Shown piece after piece: positions 25,576-33,743 of a stretch of DNA of 64,000 nucleotides. The stretch lies in the NCBI GenBank assembly GCA_021740645.1, contig JAIOZL010000019.1, positions 18,333 to 82,332 on the forward strand, written 5' to 3'. This DNA is from Bacteroidales bacterium (lineage in GTDB: Bacteria > Bacteroidota > Bacteroidia > Bacteroidales > JAADJA01). The notes beneath the pieces are model-generated. The model saw only the letters and a list, made by a program, of their open reading frames with translations, was not told where the DNA came from and did no database searches. The position numbers were made by a program, and so were the translations under genes. Positions within the stretch are counted from its first letter, which is position 1; each line of letters starts with the position of its first letter.

Positions 25576-27189
25576 ATGAGAACGAAAAATATCATATTGG
25601 CCCTGTTGATTGTAGTGATTTATCAATGTTTATATGCACAAGTTTGGCCAAAATATTATAATAAAACAAATTACGATACTTATTCCGACGATGTATTAGA
25701 GGCTTATGATAAAAGTTATTTTATTTGTGGAAATTTCAATACTTATAACGGAAGTGAGGCAAAACAATGGACATGGCTAATAAAGACAGATGTAAATGGA
25801 GAAGTACTGTGGGATAAGGTCATTGAAGGTGGAGATGAATACATGCGGACGGCCGCAATTGAATCCACAATGGATGGAGGGATATTGCTTTGTGGACTTA
25901 TTTGGACCGAAATTGGAAATTTTGATCCATATGCAATGAAGTTGAATGCTTGTGGTGAAAAGGAGTGGTGCACCATATTTGCAAGTAGTACACAAATCAA
26001 TCCATGGGCACAAGATATAAAGGAAACTCAGTCGGGAGATATTATAATGCTTGTAAATCAATATGGTGAGGATAATATTGAAGATATGGATTTGTTTAAA
26101 TTAAATTCTATTGGTGAATTACAATGGAAGGGAACTTATTGTAGTGGAAATGTATATCCTGAATCCCTAGCTCCAATTGGCAGAAATTTAATAGTTACAC
26201 AAGCAAATAATTATTTAATAGCAGGGGAGGTTTATTGGGCAGATCCCTGGAATCCTGGAGGACCCAAAGGTATAAGATCAGTTTTTGTTGAAGTTGATGA
26301 AGATGGTAATGAAAATTGGGTTTTGCCCTTTGGATTGCAAGATTCAATATATGGACAAGGGAAAAATGTCCTTGAGATAGATAGTAATAGATTTATCGGT
26401 GTTTCAAATAAGTGGCCTGTTGAAACTTTGGAAACAGTATTGATTGAATTTAATTCACAAGGAATAATGACACAATATATCATCCTTGATAACCAACTAA
26501 TTAGTACTGAAATTTCAAAAGGAACACCTCTTAATATTGAGATAACAGACACATTGTATATCATTGGTGGGTTGTATGGTGTACCCAACGCAGGTTATTC
26601 ATCAGAAATAGTATTGGATACTAACATCTTCACAAATCCAATCGTATTCAATTTTTATCAACATTACGAAGAAAAAGAGCCATATTCAATGCTAAAAACA
26701 ACAAACAATAAAATACTTTCTAATTCAACATTTGATGGATCCGATAAATGGGAAATCGCTCTCTCCAAGCTCAACCTCAACCTGGAGTACGATACCCTCG
26801 ATCCCGGCAACTACACCTACGACAGCCTGTGCACTACCCCCGGCCTGCCGCAAAGCGGGTTTATCTTCCTGGATGATTGCGACATCATCACCGGGGTGGA
26901 TATTCCTTCGCCGGAGGAGTATTATGCAAGTCTGGAGAAAATACCTATCACTGCTTTTCCCAACCCGGCAAAGGATAAAGTTACTTTTGAGTTTCAAAAC
27001 ACAGAGCATCATCAAGACATGGAACTCAAGTGTTTTAATATTTTCGGAAAGTTGGTGCATGAGGAAAAGGTTTATCAATATCAGGGAAAAAGCATACTTA
27101 ATATTAGGTATTGGCAAAGCGGAATTTATATAGCCATGATTTATTCCGATGGGGTGGTAGTTGGGAAAGCGAAATTTGTTGTACAATAG
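25576..27189 (+). CDS. T9SS surface protein with propeller-like repeats
   Basis: 537 residues, signal peptide cleaved near LYAQ. The body contains repeats of the type 'LIKTDVNGEVLWDKVIEGG ... DGGILLCG', a beta-propeller pattern common in secreted Bacteroidota proteins. A T9SS sorting domain forms the end (AFPNPAKDKVTFEF to AKFVVQ). It lies 25 bases after the giant GH5-like gene and resembles the next gene, so the two look like tandem paralogs. Most of the gene is AT-rich, but codons around 26755-26930 switch abruptly to GC-rich usage (for example the stretch encoding LSKLNLNLEYDTLDPGNY). No enzymatic motif was found. Confidence 0.75.
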   Translation: MRTKNIILALLIVVIYQCLYAQVWPKYYNKTNYDTYSDDVLEAYDKSYFICGNFNTYNGSEAKQWTWLIKTDVNGEVLWDKVIEGGDEYMRTAAIESTMDGGILLCGLIWTEIGNFDPYAMKLNACGEKEWCTIFASSTQINPWAQDIKETQSGDIIMLVNQYGEDNIEDMDLFKLNSIGELQWKGTYCSGNVYPESLAPIGRNLIVTQANNYLIAGEVYWADPWNPGGPKGIRSVFVEVDEDGNENWVLPFGLQDSIYGQGKNVLEIDSNRFIGVSNKWPVETLETVLIEFNSQGIMTQYIILDNQLISTEISKGTPLNIEITDTLYIIGGLYGVPNAGYSSEIVLDTNIFTNPIVFNFYQHYEEKEPYSMLKTTNNKILSNSTFDGSDKWEIALSKLNLNLEYDTLDPGNYTYDSLCTTPGLPQSGFIFLDDCDIITGVDIPSPEEYYASLEKIPITAFPNPAKDKVTFEFQNTEHHQDMELKCFNIFGKLVHEEKVYQYQGKSILNIRYWQSGIYIAMIYSDGVVVGKAKFVVQ

Positions 27190-27281
27190 GAAACATCCTC
27201 AATCATTGTAATAATCCTGATCCTAATTGATAATGAATTTGAAAACTGCAATCAATTTAGACTTTTAATTCGATTAATCGT

Positions 27282-27289
27282 TATATTTG
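27282..27289 (+). promoter_or_regulatory. Promoter -7 element immediately before a T9SS gene
   Basis: TATATTTG is an exact consensus match only six bases before the ATG at 27296. If used, the transcript would begin at or within a few bases of the start codon, that is, be nearly leaderless. Confidence 0.5.
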
Positions 27290-27295
27290 TCTGTC

Positions 27296-28807
27296 ATGAA
27301 AAAACCAATTTCAATTTTATTTCTTTTGTGTATTAGCGTTGCTTTTTCCCAGCAACCGATGTATTTCAACAAAACCTATAGTAATATAAATTATTATGCA
27401 TATGGGCGTTCAATCCTTGAAAAAGAAGGAAGTTACATTGGCTACGGTTATACAAATGAGCCCGAAAACGAAGATAAAATATTGTTCTTTGAAATCGATT
27501 CCCTCGGAGAAATTGTAAAATGGGAGCCCTTTCCTGAACAAGAGGCCTACATTTTAATTGTTGGCGGTGTTATGAAGCAGTCCGTAAATGGTCAATATTG
27601 TCTTGCCTACTCTAAATGGTATGGTGGAAATATAAAAACCGCACTTCGAGGGATGGATCCGGAACTAAATTCCCTTTGGGCTCAAGTTTATGGATTAGGA
27701 TTACAGACTATTGGTAAAAATTATTGTCAGACCTCCGATCTGGGATATGCAATATGTGGTAGTTATTATAATGACTGGAATTATTCTGCACAAATCTTAC
27801 TGATTAAAACAGATAGCCTGGGGAATCAACAATGGTATAAAGCTTTTGGTACCCCTTCATATTTCGAACACGGATCTATTATTATTCAAACTCCTGATGG
27901 TGGGTACCTTATTGGTGGATATATTTATGATGTGGGTGTTGGGTCTTTCCACGATGCTTTGGTAATGAGAATTGACAGTTCAGGTAACCTTCAATGGACA
28001 AAGCAGTATGGTAGTCCAAATGTGGATGATGACATTGCTTTGGTTGCAATGGCTACAGATGGTAATTATCTGTTGGCAACCGTTTATGGGGAATGGACCA
28101 TCAATTCTGACTCAAGGGCTGGAAAAATTTATTTAGCCAAAATCGATAAAGACAATGGTGAGATAATATGGGAACAAAAGATCGGTGAGGCAAGGAAAGA
28201 CAGGTACATTAAATCGTTAAAGAGAATAAAGGATAACCATTACATGGCTGCAGGATGGTCGCTTAAGGTCGATACATCGGCGCCCAACCAGGAAGTATAT
28301 GCTGGATGGGTCCTGAAAGTGGATGGTGATGCTGAAACCGTTTGGTACAGGGATTATTATTACTATACTGAGCAGAATGATGTCAATAATTTATATGACG
28401 TAACACCAACCCGCGATAATGGCTACATTGCAATAGGTACAGCCCATTCTGAATCCGATACCCCTCAATTATGGATCATCAAACTGGACAGCATGCTCTG
28501 CGATACACCGGGATGTACAACAGTAGTTCATAATAATGAACTTCAGTTTGACAATAGAAAAGAGATAAAAGTCTGGCCTAATCCTTTTTCAGAAAGCTTT
28601 AATGTCCAGGTTAGGAGAAAAGAAACAAAAGGCGATGGAATACTTAGGGTTTTCAACTCTCAGGGCACAAAGATGGAAGAACAGATACTGCCTGAGTCAA
28701 ATGAGATAATAAACATAAATTCTTCATATTGGCCCAGGGGTTTGTATTATATTCAATTTGAAAATTCGGGAACATTCATTGGAGCATCCAAAATACTAAA
28801 GCAATAG
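27296..28807 (+). CDS. T9SS surface protein with propeller-like repeats
   Basis: 503 residues from the ATG at 27296 (MKKPISILF); an in-frame TTG three codons earlier overlaps the promoter and is rejected. Signal peptide cleavage near AFSQ. Several repeats follow the pattern LIKTDSLGNQQWYKAFGTP, TPDGGYLIGGY, MRIDSSGNLQWTKQYGSP, IWEQKIG, a seven-bladed-propeller type arrangement. Two Cys (CDTPGC) precede a T9SS sorting domain starting VWPNPFSESF and ending ASKILKQ. It is paralogous to the gene just upstream in start, repeats and length. No active-site motif was found. Confidence 0.8.
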   Translation: MKKPISILFLLCISVAFSQQPMYFNKTYSNINYYAYGRSILEKEGSYIGYGYTNEPENEDKILFFEIDSLGEIVKWEPFPEQEAYILIVGGVMKQSVNGQYCLAYSKWYGGNIKTALRGMDPELNSLWAQVYGLGLQTIGKNYCQTSDLGYAICGSYYNDWNYSAQILLIKTDSLGNQQWYKAFGTPSYFEHGSIIIQTPDGGYLIGGYIYDVGVGSFHDALVMRIDSSGNLQWTKQYGSPNVDDDIALVAMATDGNYLLATVYGEWTINSDSRAGKIYLAKIDKDNGEIIWEQKIGEARKDRYIKSLKRIKDNHYMAAGWSLKVDTSAPNQEVYAGWVLKVDGDAETVWYRDYYYYTEQNDVNNLYDVTPTRDNGYIAIGTAHSESDTPQLWIIKLDSMLCDTPGCTTVVHNNELQFDNRKEIKVWPNPFSESFNVQVRRKETKGDGILRVFNSQGTKMEEQILPESNEIININSSYWPRGLYYIQFENSGTFIGASKILKQ

Positions 28808-29184
28808 AGTTGATATTAGTCCCCCCTAACGTCCTCCCACTGAAATGTCAGGATAGGCACTGGATCGGATGGACTAGCCTGCGCACTCCTCCTAACCTCC
28901 CCTGAAGGGGAGGGACTGGCCTTCGAATAATGTGGGAAATGGAATCCATTTAGAAATTTACTTAATTTTAATCCCGGATGCAGCTTCTCCCCTTCAGGGG
29001 AGACGGGAGAGGGGCAAAAGGTGATAACCCGCTACGCACTTCCAAAGTGCTTAGCGGGCGAAACTACCCGACTCATCCTCCCTTCCCGTTTCAGGTGTAC
29101 AGGCCCGAAGTAAAATTTATGTCTATGAAAAACTTTGAGCCTCTCCCCTCAAAGTAGTAGTAGAATTTAGCTTTGGCAAGAAGC
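28808..29184. other. Gene-free junction segment with palindromic repeats
   Basis: No gene. The stretch is GC-rich compared with its surroundings and packed with inverted repeats: CCTCCCCTGAAGGGGAGG (28896-28913), CTCCCCTTCAGGGGAG (28987-29002, opposite orientation), and a hairpin at 29028-29058 with arms CCCGCTA..GCACTT / AAGTGC..TAGCGGG. CTCCCCT-type palindromes are dispersed repeats in many Bacteroidota genomes. It ends exactly where the tsf-like fragment begins. Confidence 0.7.
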
Positions 29185-29337
29185 GCCCGTGGAAAACTCA
29201 ATAAATTTTTCAAAGAAAGTACATTGATGAACCAGGAATTTGTAAGGGTTTCAAAAATTACGGTTGCTCAATTTTTAAAGAATACTGACAAGGACCTGAA
29301 AGTTACAGGTTTCAAACGCCTGATGCTTGGATCATAA
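29185..29337 (+). pseudogene. tsf: Second copy of the tsf 3' end (50 codons plus stop)
   Basis: The sequence reads ARGKLNKFFKESTLMNQEFV and on to FKRLMLGS and a TAA, matching the last 50 codons of the intact tsf at 19799-19951. By hand count 138 of 153 bases and 45 of 50 residues agree. Of the 15 base differences, 10 are silent. There is no start codon and homology stops abruptly at the left edge; it continues weakly to the right (AAATATAAAAAAG) towards a terminator. The silent-rich differences suggest it diverged while still part of a working gene, so it may be the original 3' end or an imported one, separated from its gene by the 9.2-kb block. Confidence 0.9.
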
Positions 29338-29357
29338 AAGAGGTACAATTAAATATA

Positions 29358-29386
29358 AAAAAGGCTGCAAATGCAGCCCTTTTTTG
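29358..29386 (+). terminator. Terminator after the tsf fragment
   Basis: Arms GGCTGC (29363-29368) and GCAGCC (29373-29378) between A and T runs; works on both strands and also lies at the 3' end of yqeY. Probably the ancestral tsf terminator. Confidence 0.85.
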
Positions 29387-29409
29387 TTTATTATGAAAAT
29401 TTAATTGAA

Positions 29410-29862
29410 CTAATTGCCCAAGCTCTCCCTGACAATAAGTGAGATCATTTTATTGTCAGCCTTACCGGATAATTGTTTTGTGGCAATCCCCATCACCTTT
29501 CCCATGTCTTTCATCGACGAGGCCCCACTTTCTTCTATAATTCTCTTTATAATACCTCTGACCTCAGATTCATTTAATTGCTCAGGCAAATATTTTTCGA
29601 TAACCGCTAACTGAAAAAGTTCTTCTTCAGCCAGGTCGGTTCTGTTTTGTGTTTGGTATAATTCTGCTGCATCCCTCCTCTGCTTGACAAGCTTTTTTAA
29701 AATGCTCATTTCAACTTCTTCAGAAACTGCCCCCTCTGAGCCTTTATCAGTTTTAGCTAATAAAATGGCCGCTTTCACTGCCCGAAGAGCTACAAGCTTC
29801 TCTTTCTCTTTTTCGAGCATGGCTTTTTTGATGTCGCTGTTTATCTCTTGCTCAAGACTCAT
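29410..29862 (-). CDS. yqeY: GatB/YqeY-domain protein
   Basis: 150 residues. Matches the YqeY family: LEQEINSDIKKAMLEKEKEKLVALRAVKAAI at the start, VKQRRDAAELYQTQNRTDLAEEE and IEKYLPEQL in the middle, and MKDMGKVMGIATKQLSGKADNKMIS at the end. The domain is the tRNA-binding tail domain of GatB found alone; the function of the stand-alone form is uncertain. It follows ftsZ by 48 bases on the same strand, a frequent place for it in Bacteroidota, and probably ends the dcw transcript. Confidence 0.93.
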   Translation of the reverse strand: MSLEQEINSDIKKAMLEKEKEKLVALRAVKAAILLAKTDKGSEGAVSEEVEMSILKKLVKQRRDAAELYQTQNRTDLAEEELFQLAVIEKYLPEQLNESEVRGIIKRIIEESGASSMKDMGKVMGIATKQLSGKADNKMISLIVRESLGN

Positions 29863-29910
29863 TTTTACGCTGTTCCAATTTATTAATTGATGAGTGAATG
29901 TATCCTTTAC

Positions 29911-31479
29911 TTAATCCACATTATCGTGCAAAAAAGTATTATTGGTTTTTAATCCATTAAATTCATCATTCTCTCCGAGAGTGAACCTGGAAACCTCAGA
30001 TTCATCAGATGGTTTTACATTTTCCAACTCTACATTCCTGCGAATATAGGCGGGTGTTTTTTCCATTTGGTCAATTTCCTGAGGAGTACGCAACTTTATA
30101 CTTAGGTCTTTTAATTTTTTAATCCTCTCCTGAGATTTTTTTTCAATTTCTTCCTGCTCAAAGTTCAGGGAGTAGTCCTTCCTTCTTTGCTCAAAAGGAA
30201 TCAATTCTGGTTGTTCAGTTACTGCTTCTTCCTTCACTCCTTTTTTCAAAATAATTTCATCAGAAATAACCGGCGACTCACTTTTTTTAATCAATTCAAT
30301 CGTTTCAATTGGTTTAGTTTCTGAAACTGTAGCTACGGCTTCGGGCACTTCATCAGCCTTTTGTTCGTGCTCTTCCTTTCTATCCGAATCAAAAGTCAAT
30401 AAGGTTATTTCATTAATGGGCTCTTTAATTCTGGGTTCGGGCTTTACTTGCACCTCTCTTGGCCCTACAGTGAGTTCATGAACTTTCCTGCTGAAGGGCC
30501 GTTTTTCTGAAACATATTCATCCCCATTAAAACCAGTAGCCACAAGGGTAATGCTTATACATTTTCCAAGTGAATTGTCAATGCCATTCCCCCATATAAT
30601 CTCTGCATTTTGACCAGCTTCATTTTGAATATAATCGGTAATTTCAGTTACCTCATCCATTGTTAATTCTTCTTCACCGGAAGCGAGATACAATAAAATA
30701 TTATTTGTTCCTTTTATCTGATTGTCATTTAATAAAGGTGAGGATAAAGCTTCTTCAATAGCTTTAATGGCACGATCCTCGCCTTCGGCAATAGCTGATC
30801 CCATGATGGCTGTTCCACTATTCTCCATTACAGTTTTCACATCTTCAAAGTCCACATTTATATAACCGGTAACCGTGATTATTTCAGCGATACCTTTTGC
30901 TGCAATGGATAAAATACTATCCGCTTTCTGGAAAGCTTCCGACAATTTAAGGTCACCGTGAACTTCACGCAATTTATCATTGCAAATGATCAGGAGCGAA
31001 TCCACAGTTTTGCGTAGTTCCTCTATCCCGGCATCCGCCTGCATTTTTCTTTTTCTTCCTTCAAATGAAAACGGAATAGTGACAATACCTACTGTAAGTA
31101 TTCCAAGGTCCCTGGCAGTTTTTGCAATGATAGGAGCTGCTCCCGTACCTGTTCCACCTCCCATACCTGCTGTCACAAAAAGCATTTTTGTGTTCTTTTC
31201 TAAAAGCTGCTTTATCTCCTCTATATTCTCAATGGCTGCTTCACGTCCCACATCAGGTATGGAACCTGCACCAAGCCCTTTCGAACCTAATTGTATTTTA
31301 GTTGGGATCGGGCTTGCTTCCAAGGCCTGGTTATCGGTATTGCAAATAATGAAGTCAACTCCCTCAATACCCTGCTGGTACATGTAAGATACTGCGTTAC
31401 TGCCGCCGCCTCCAACACCAAGTACTTTAATAATAGATGATTGATTTTTAGGTAGATCGAACTTAAGCATATTCTCCAT
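29911..31479 (-). CDS. ftsZ: Cell division GTPase FtsZ
   Basis: 522 residues, with a long linker. The tubulin-like core (1-~320) has the GTP-binding signature GMGGGTGTGAAP and the N-terminal VLGVGGGGSNAV. The T7 synergy region and the VATGFNGD segment at the C-terminal core end are present. Residues ~330-490 are an acidic/Lys-rich linker, and the conserved tail with EKTPAYIRRNVELE is the Bacteroidota form of the peptide that binds FtsA. It assembles the division ring. Last essential gene of the dcw cluster; a 181-base gap to ftsA may hold its own promoter, though I see no clear TAnnTTTG. Confidence 0.98.
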   Translation of the reverse strand: MENMLKFDLPKNQSSIIKVLGVGGGGSNAVSYMYQQGIEGVDFIICNTDNQALEASPIPTKIQLGSKGLGAGSIPDVGREAAIENIEEIKQLLEKNTKMLFVTAGMGGGTGTGAAPIIAKTARDLGILTVGIVTIPFSFEGRKRKMQADAGIEELRKTVDSLLIICNDKLREVHGDLKLSEAFQKADSILSIAAKGIAEIITVTGYINVDFEDVKTVMENSGTAIMGSAIAEGEDRAIKAIEEALSSPLLNDNQIKGTNNILLYLASGEEELTMDEVTEITDYIQNEAGQNAEIIWGNGIDNSLGKCISITLVATGFNGDEYVSEKRPFSRKVHELTVGPREVQVKPEPRIKEPINEITLLTFDSDRKEEHEQKADEVPEAVATVSETKPIETIELIKKSESPVISDEIILKKGVKEEAVTEQPELIPFEQRRKDYSLNFEQEEIEKKSQERIKKLKDLSIKLRTPQEIDQMEKTPAYIRRNVELENVKPSDESEVSRFTLGENDEFNGLKTNNTFLHDNVD

Positions 31480-31660
31480 TTTTTTTATTTTAAAATTAAA
31501 GTTTAATAAAAATCATTAGTAATAAGAATCCTTTTTTTATTAACAGGTTGAATGTTAATTGTCCTTAATAAAAATTAACCTCCGCAAGCTGCTGATAAAC
31601 CCCTAATAATTCTCAGGATTAAACTAATGTCAGATTTTCTTTTGGGTTAATTGTTCATTA

Positions 31661-32965
31661 CTATACTTCGTCCTTTTCAAAAAAGTCCTGTATTTTCTTC
31701 AGAAAGCTCATAGGTTTTTCCTCTGAGTTATCAGGTTGAGCCATTTCTTCTACTTCCTCAACTTTCTTCTGGCTGTTCGACTTAATTTCATGCGTTTTTT
31801 CCAGGTCAGAATAATATCTCTTCATTCCCTCAATAACCAGCCCGATCCCGGTGGAATACATTGGGCTGGCCAGCTCTTCAGAAACTTCACTGGCAAGGTG
31901 CTCATTGGGATAACCAATACGGGTATCCATCCCGGTTAAAAATTCGGTAAGCTGGGGCAAGTGCTTTAACAGCGCCCCTCCTCCTGTTAGCACAATACCG
32001 GCTATAAGTTTTTTCTCGTACCCGGAGTTTTTGATTTCATAGTATACATGTTCCACAATCTCTTCCATCCGGGCTTGAATAATACTGGCCAGGTTTTTAA
32101 GGCTTATCTCTTTTGGCGGCCTTCCTCGAAGCCCGGGAATAGCCACGATTTCATCATCCCGGTTTTCACTTGCTAAAGATGAACCGAATTTGATTTTGAG
32201 TTCCTCGGCATGTTTCCTGATGATGGTACAGCCTTCTTTCACATCTTCAGTAATTACATCACCACCAAAGGGGATAACCGCAGTATGGCGGATAATTCCA
32301 TCCTGGAAAATAGCGATATCGGTAGTTCCTCCTCCAATGTCCACCAGTACCACTCCGGCTTCCTTCTCCTCTTCACTCAGCACAGCCTCAGCAGAAGCGA
32401 TAGGCTCAAGAATGAGATCCACCACCTCAAGTCCTGTTTTGGTCACACATTTATAGATGTTTTTTGCAGCTGTAGTTTGGCCAATAATGATATGAAAGTT
32501 GGCTTCAAGACTGTTCCCAAGCATACCCACAGGTTCTTTCACACCTTGTTCATTATCTACGATATAGTCCTGTGCTATCACATCAATTATTTCCTCTCCC
32601 GGACTCATGTTCAGATTGTACATATTATTGAGCAATTTGTCCACATCCCCTTTGCTGATTTCATCTTCGTAATTTTCGCGGATGATACCTCCACGGTGTT
32701 GTACACTTTTGATGTGCTGGCCTGCAATACCCACATTCACATACCTTATGTTTACGCCGGCTTTTTGAGCCGCCTCCCCAATGGCAATATTGATGGAATT
32801 TACCGTGTTTTCGATATTGGAGACAACGCCCCTTTTTACTCCAATTGATTCCGTTTTCCCATGGCCCAGAATATCAATTTTCCCATGTTCATTTTTACGA
32901 CCCACAATAGCCGCTATTTTCGTTGTTCCGATGTCAAGTCCGACAATAATTTCAGATGGTTTCAT
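31661..32965 (-). CDS. ftsA: Cell division protein FtsA
   Basis: 434 residues from the ATG at 32963-32965 (MKPSEIIVGLDIGTTK); a start 8 codons upstream would overlap ftsQ by 14 bases. Actin-like ATPase that tethers FtsZ to the membrane. Phosphate-binding and adenosine motifs are visible: GLDIGTTKIAAIVG, VLVDIGGGTTDIAIF, and GIVLTGGGALLKHL. The C-terminal tail ending FLKKIQDFFEKDEV is an amphipathic membrane-targeting helix as expected. It lies in the dcw cluster between ftsQ and ftsZ, as usual. Confidence 0.97.
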   Translation of the reverse strand: MKPSEIIVGLDIGTTKIAAIVGRKNEHGKIDILGHGKTESIGVKRGVVSNIENTVNSINIAIGEAAQKAGVNIRYVNVGIAGQHIKSVQHRGGIIRENYEDEISKGDVDKLLNNMYNLNMSPGEEIIDVIAQDYIVDNEQGVKEPVGMLGNSLEANFHIIIGQTTAAKNIYKCVTKTGLEVVDLILEPIASAEAVLSEEEKEAGVVLVDIGGGTTDIAIFQDGIIRHTAVIPFGGDVITEDVKEGCTIIRKHAEELKIKFGSSLASENRDDEIVAIPGLRGRPPKEISLKNLASIIQARMEEIVEHVYYEIKNSGYEKKLIAGIVLTGGGALLKHLPQLTEFLTGMDTRIGYPNEHLASEVSEELASPMYSTGIGLVIEGMKRYYSDLEKTHEIKSNSQKKVEEVEEMAQPDNSEEKPMSFLKKIQDFFEKDEV

Positions 32966-32975
32966 ATCGTATAAT

Positions 32976-33743
32976 TTATTTTTTTGCACACACTACCTGG
33001 TTTCTATATTTAAGATTAATCGTCTTATATTTATCCCAGCCCACTTTATTCAATCCTTCATTGTAAAAAGTGACCAGATTTGAAAATTTTTCTTCCATAT
33101 TGGAGATATCTCCAAAAATGATAAGATGTCTGCCCACCTTTGGCACCAATTCATATTCCTGCTCCCGGGTCACATAAATTTGTTCGATCTGGGCAGAAAG
33201 AAATTCATCTTTTTTTATGAAGCCCGCCAAAACAAATAAGTCGTTAAGGCAGGTTCCTGTTTCATTTGCCACACTAGTTGAATCGTTATACCATGCATCA
33301 ATCTGACCATTTGCCACAAGTTTCCTCGATGAAAACCCCAGGTTTACCGGCATCATATATCCCTTTTCGTCAATATAAAAATTTTGATTGTGAGAATTCA
33401 TCACACGGATAAGTGGATTCCGCTGCAGAACTTTCACTTTTAATCTTCCGGTAAGGGTGGAATACACTTCAGCACGTTCTACAAAATCAATGTCATTTAC
33501 CATGCGTTCCATTTCCACCGTATTAATATCGCCAAGCTTTTTATTTTGAAGTGAATCAAAATGGCTGAAAATTTCTTTATTAATTTCCTCCACGCTTATC
33601 AATGGGGTACCCTCCCGATAATCTATGGCTATATCAAGTCCCCGGCAGCTTGTTTTCTGGTGTTCCGAACTTATAAACCCAACCAACACAGAGATTGCCG
33701 CAAAAAATAGTATCCAAACGCTTATTTTAATAGCTCTTTTCAT
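32976..33743 (-). CDS. ftsQ: Cell division protein FtsQ/DivIB
   Basis: 255 residues. One N-terminal membrane segment (residues ~7-26), then a POTRA-like domain with the typical NTVEMERMVNDIDFVERAEVY and LKVKVLQRNPLIRV, and a beta domain (NFYIDEKGYMMPV, VPKVGRHLIIFGD). It is a bitopic divisome scaffold protein linking FtsA/FtsZ to the periplasmic enzymes. The start overlaps the murC stop by 4 bases, as in a coupled operon. Confidence 0.93.
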   Translation of the reverse strand: MKRAIKISVWILFFAAISVLVGFISSEHQKTSCRGLDIAIDYREGTPLISVEEINKEIFSHFDSLQNKKLGDINTVEMERMVNDIDFVERAEVYSTLTGRLKVKVLQRNPLIRVMNSHNQNFYIDEKGYMMPVNLGFSSRKLVANGQIDAWYNDSTSVANETGTCLNDLFVLAGFIKKDEFLSAQIEQIYVTREQEYELVPKVGRHLIIFGDISNMEEKFSNLVTFYNEGLNKVGWDKYKTINLKYRNQVVCAKK

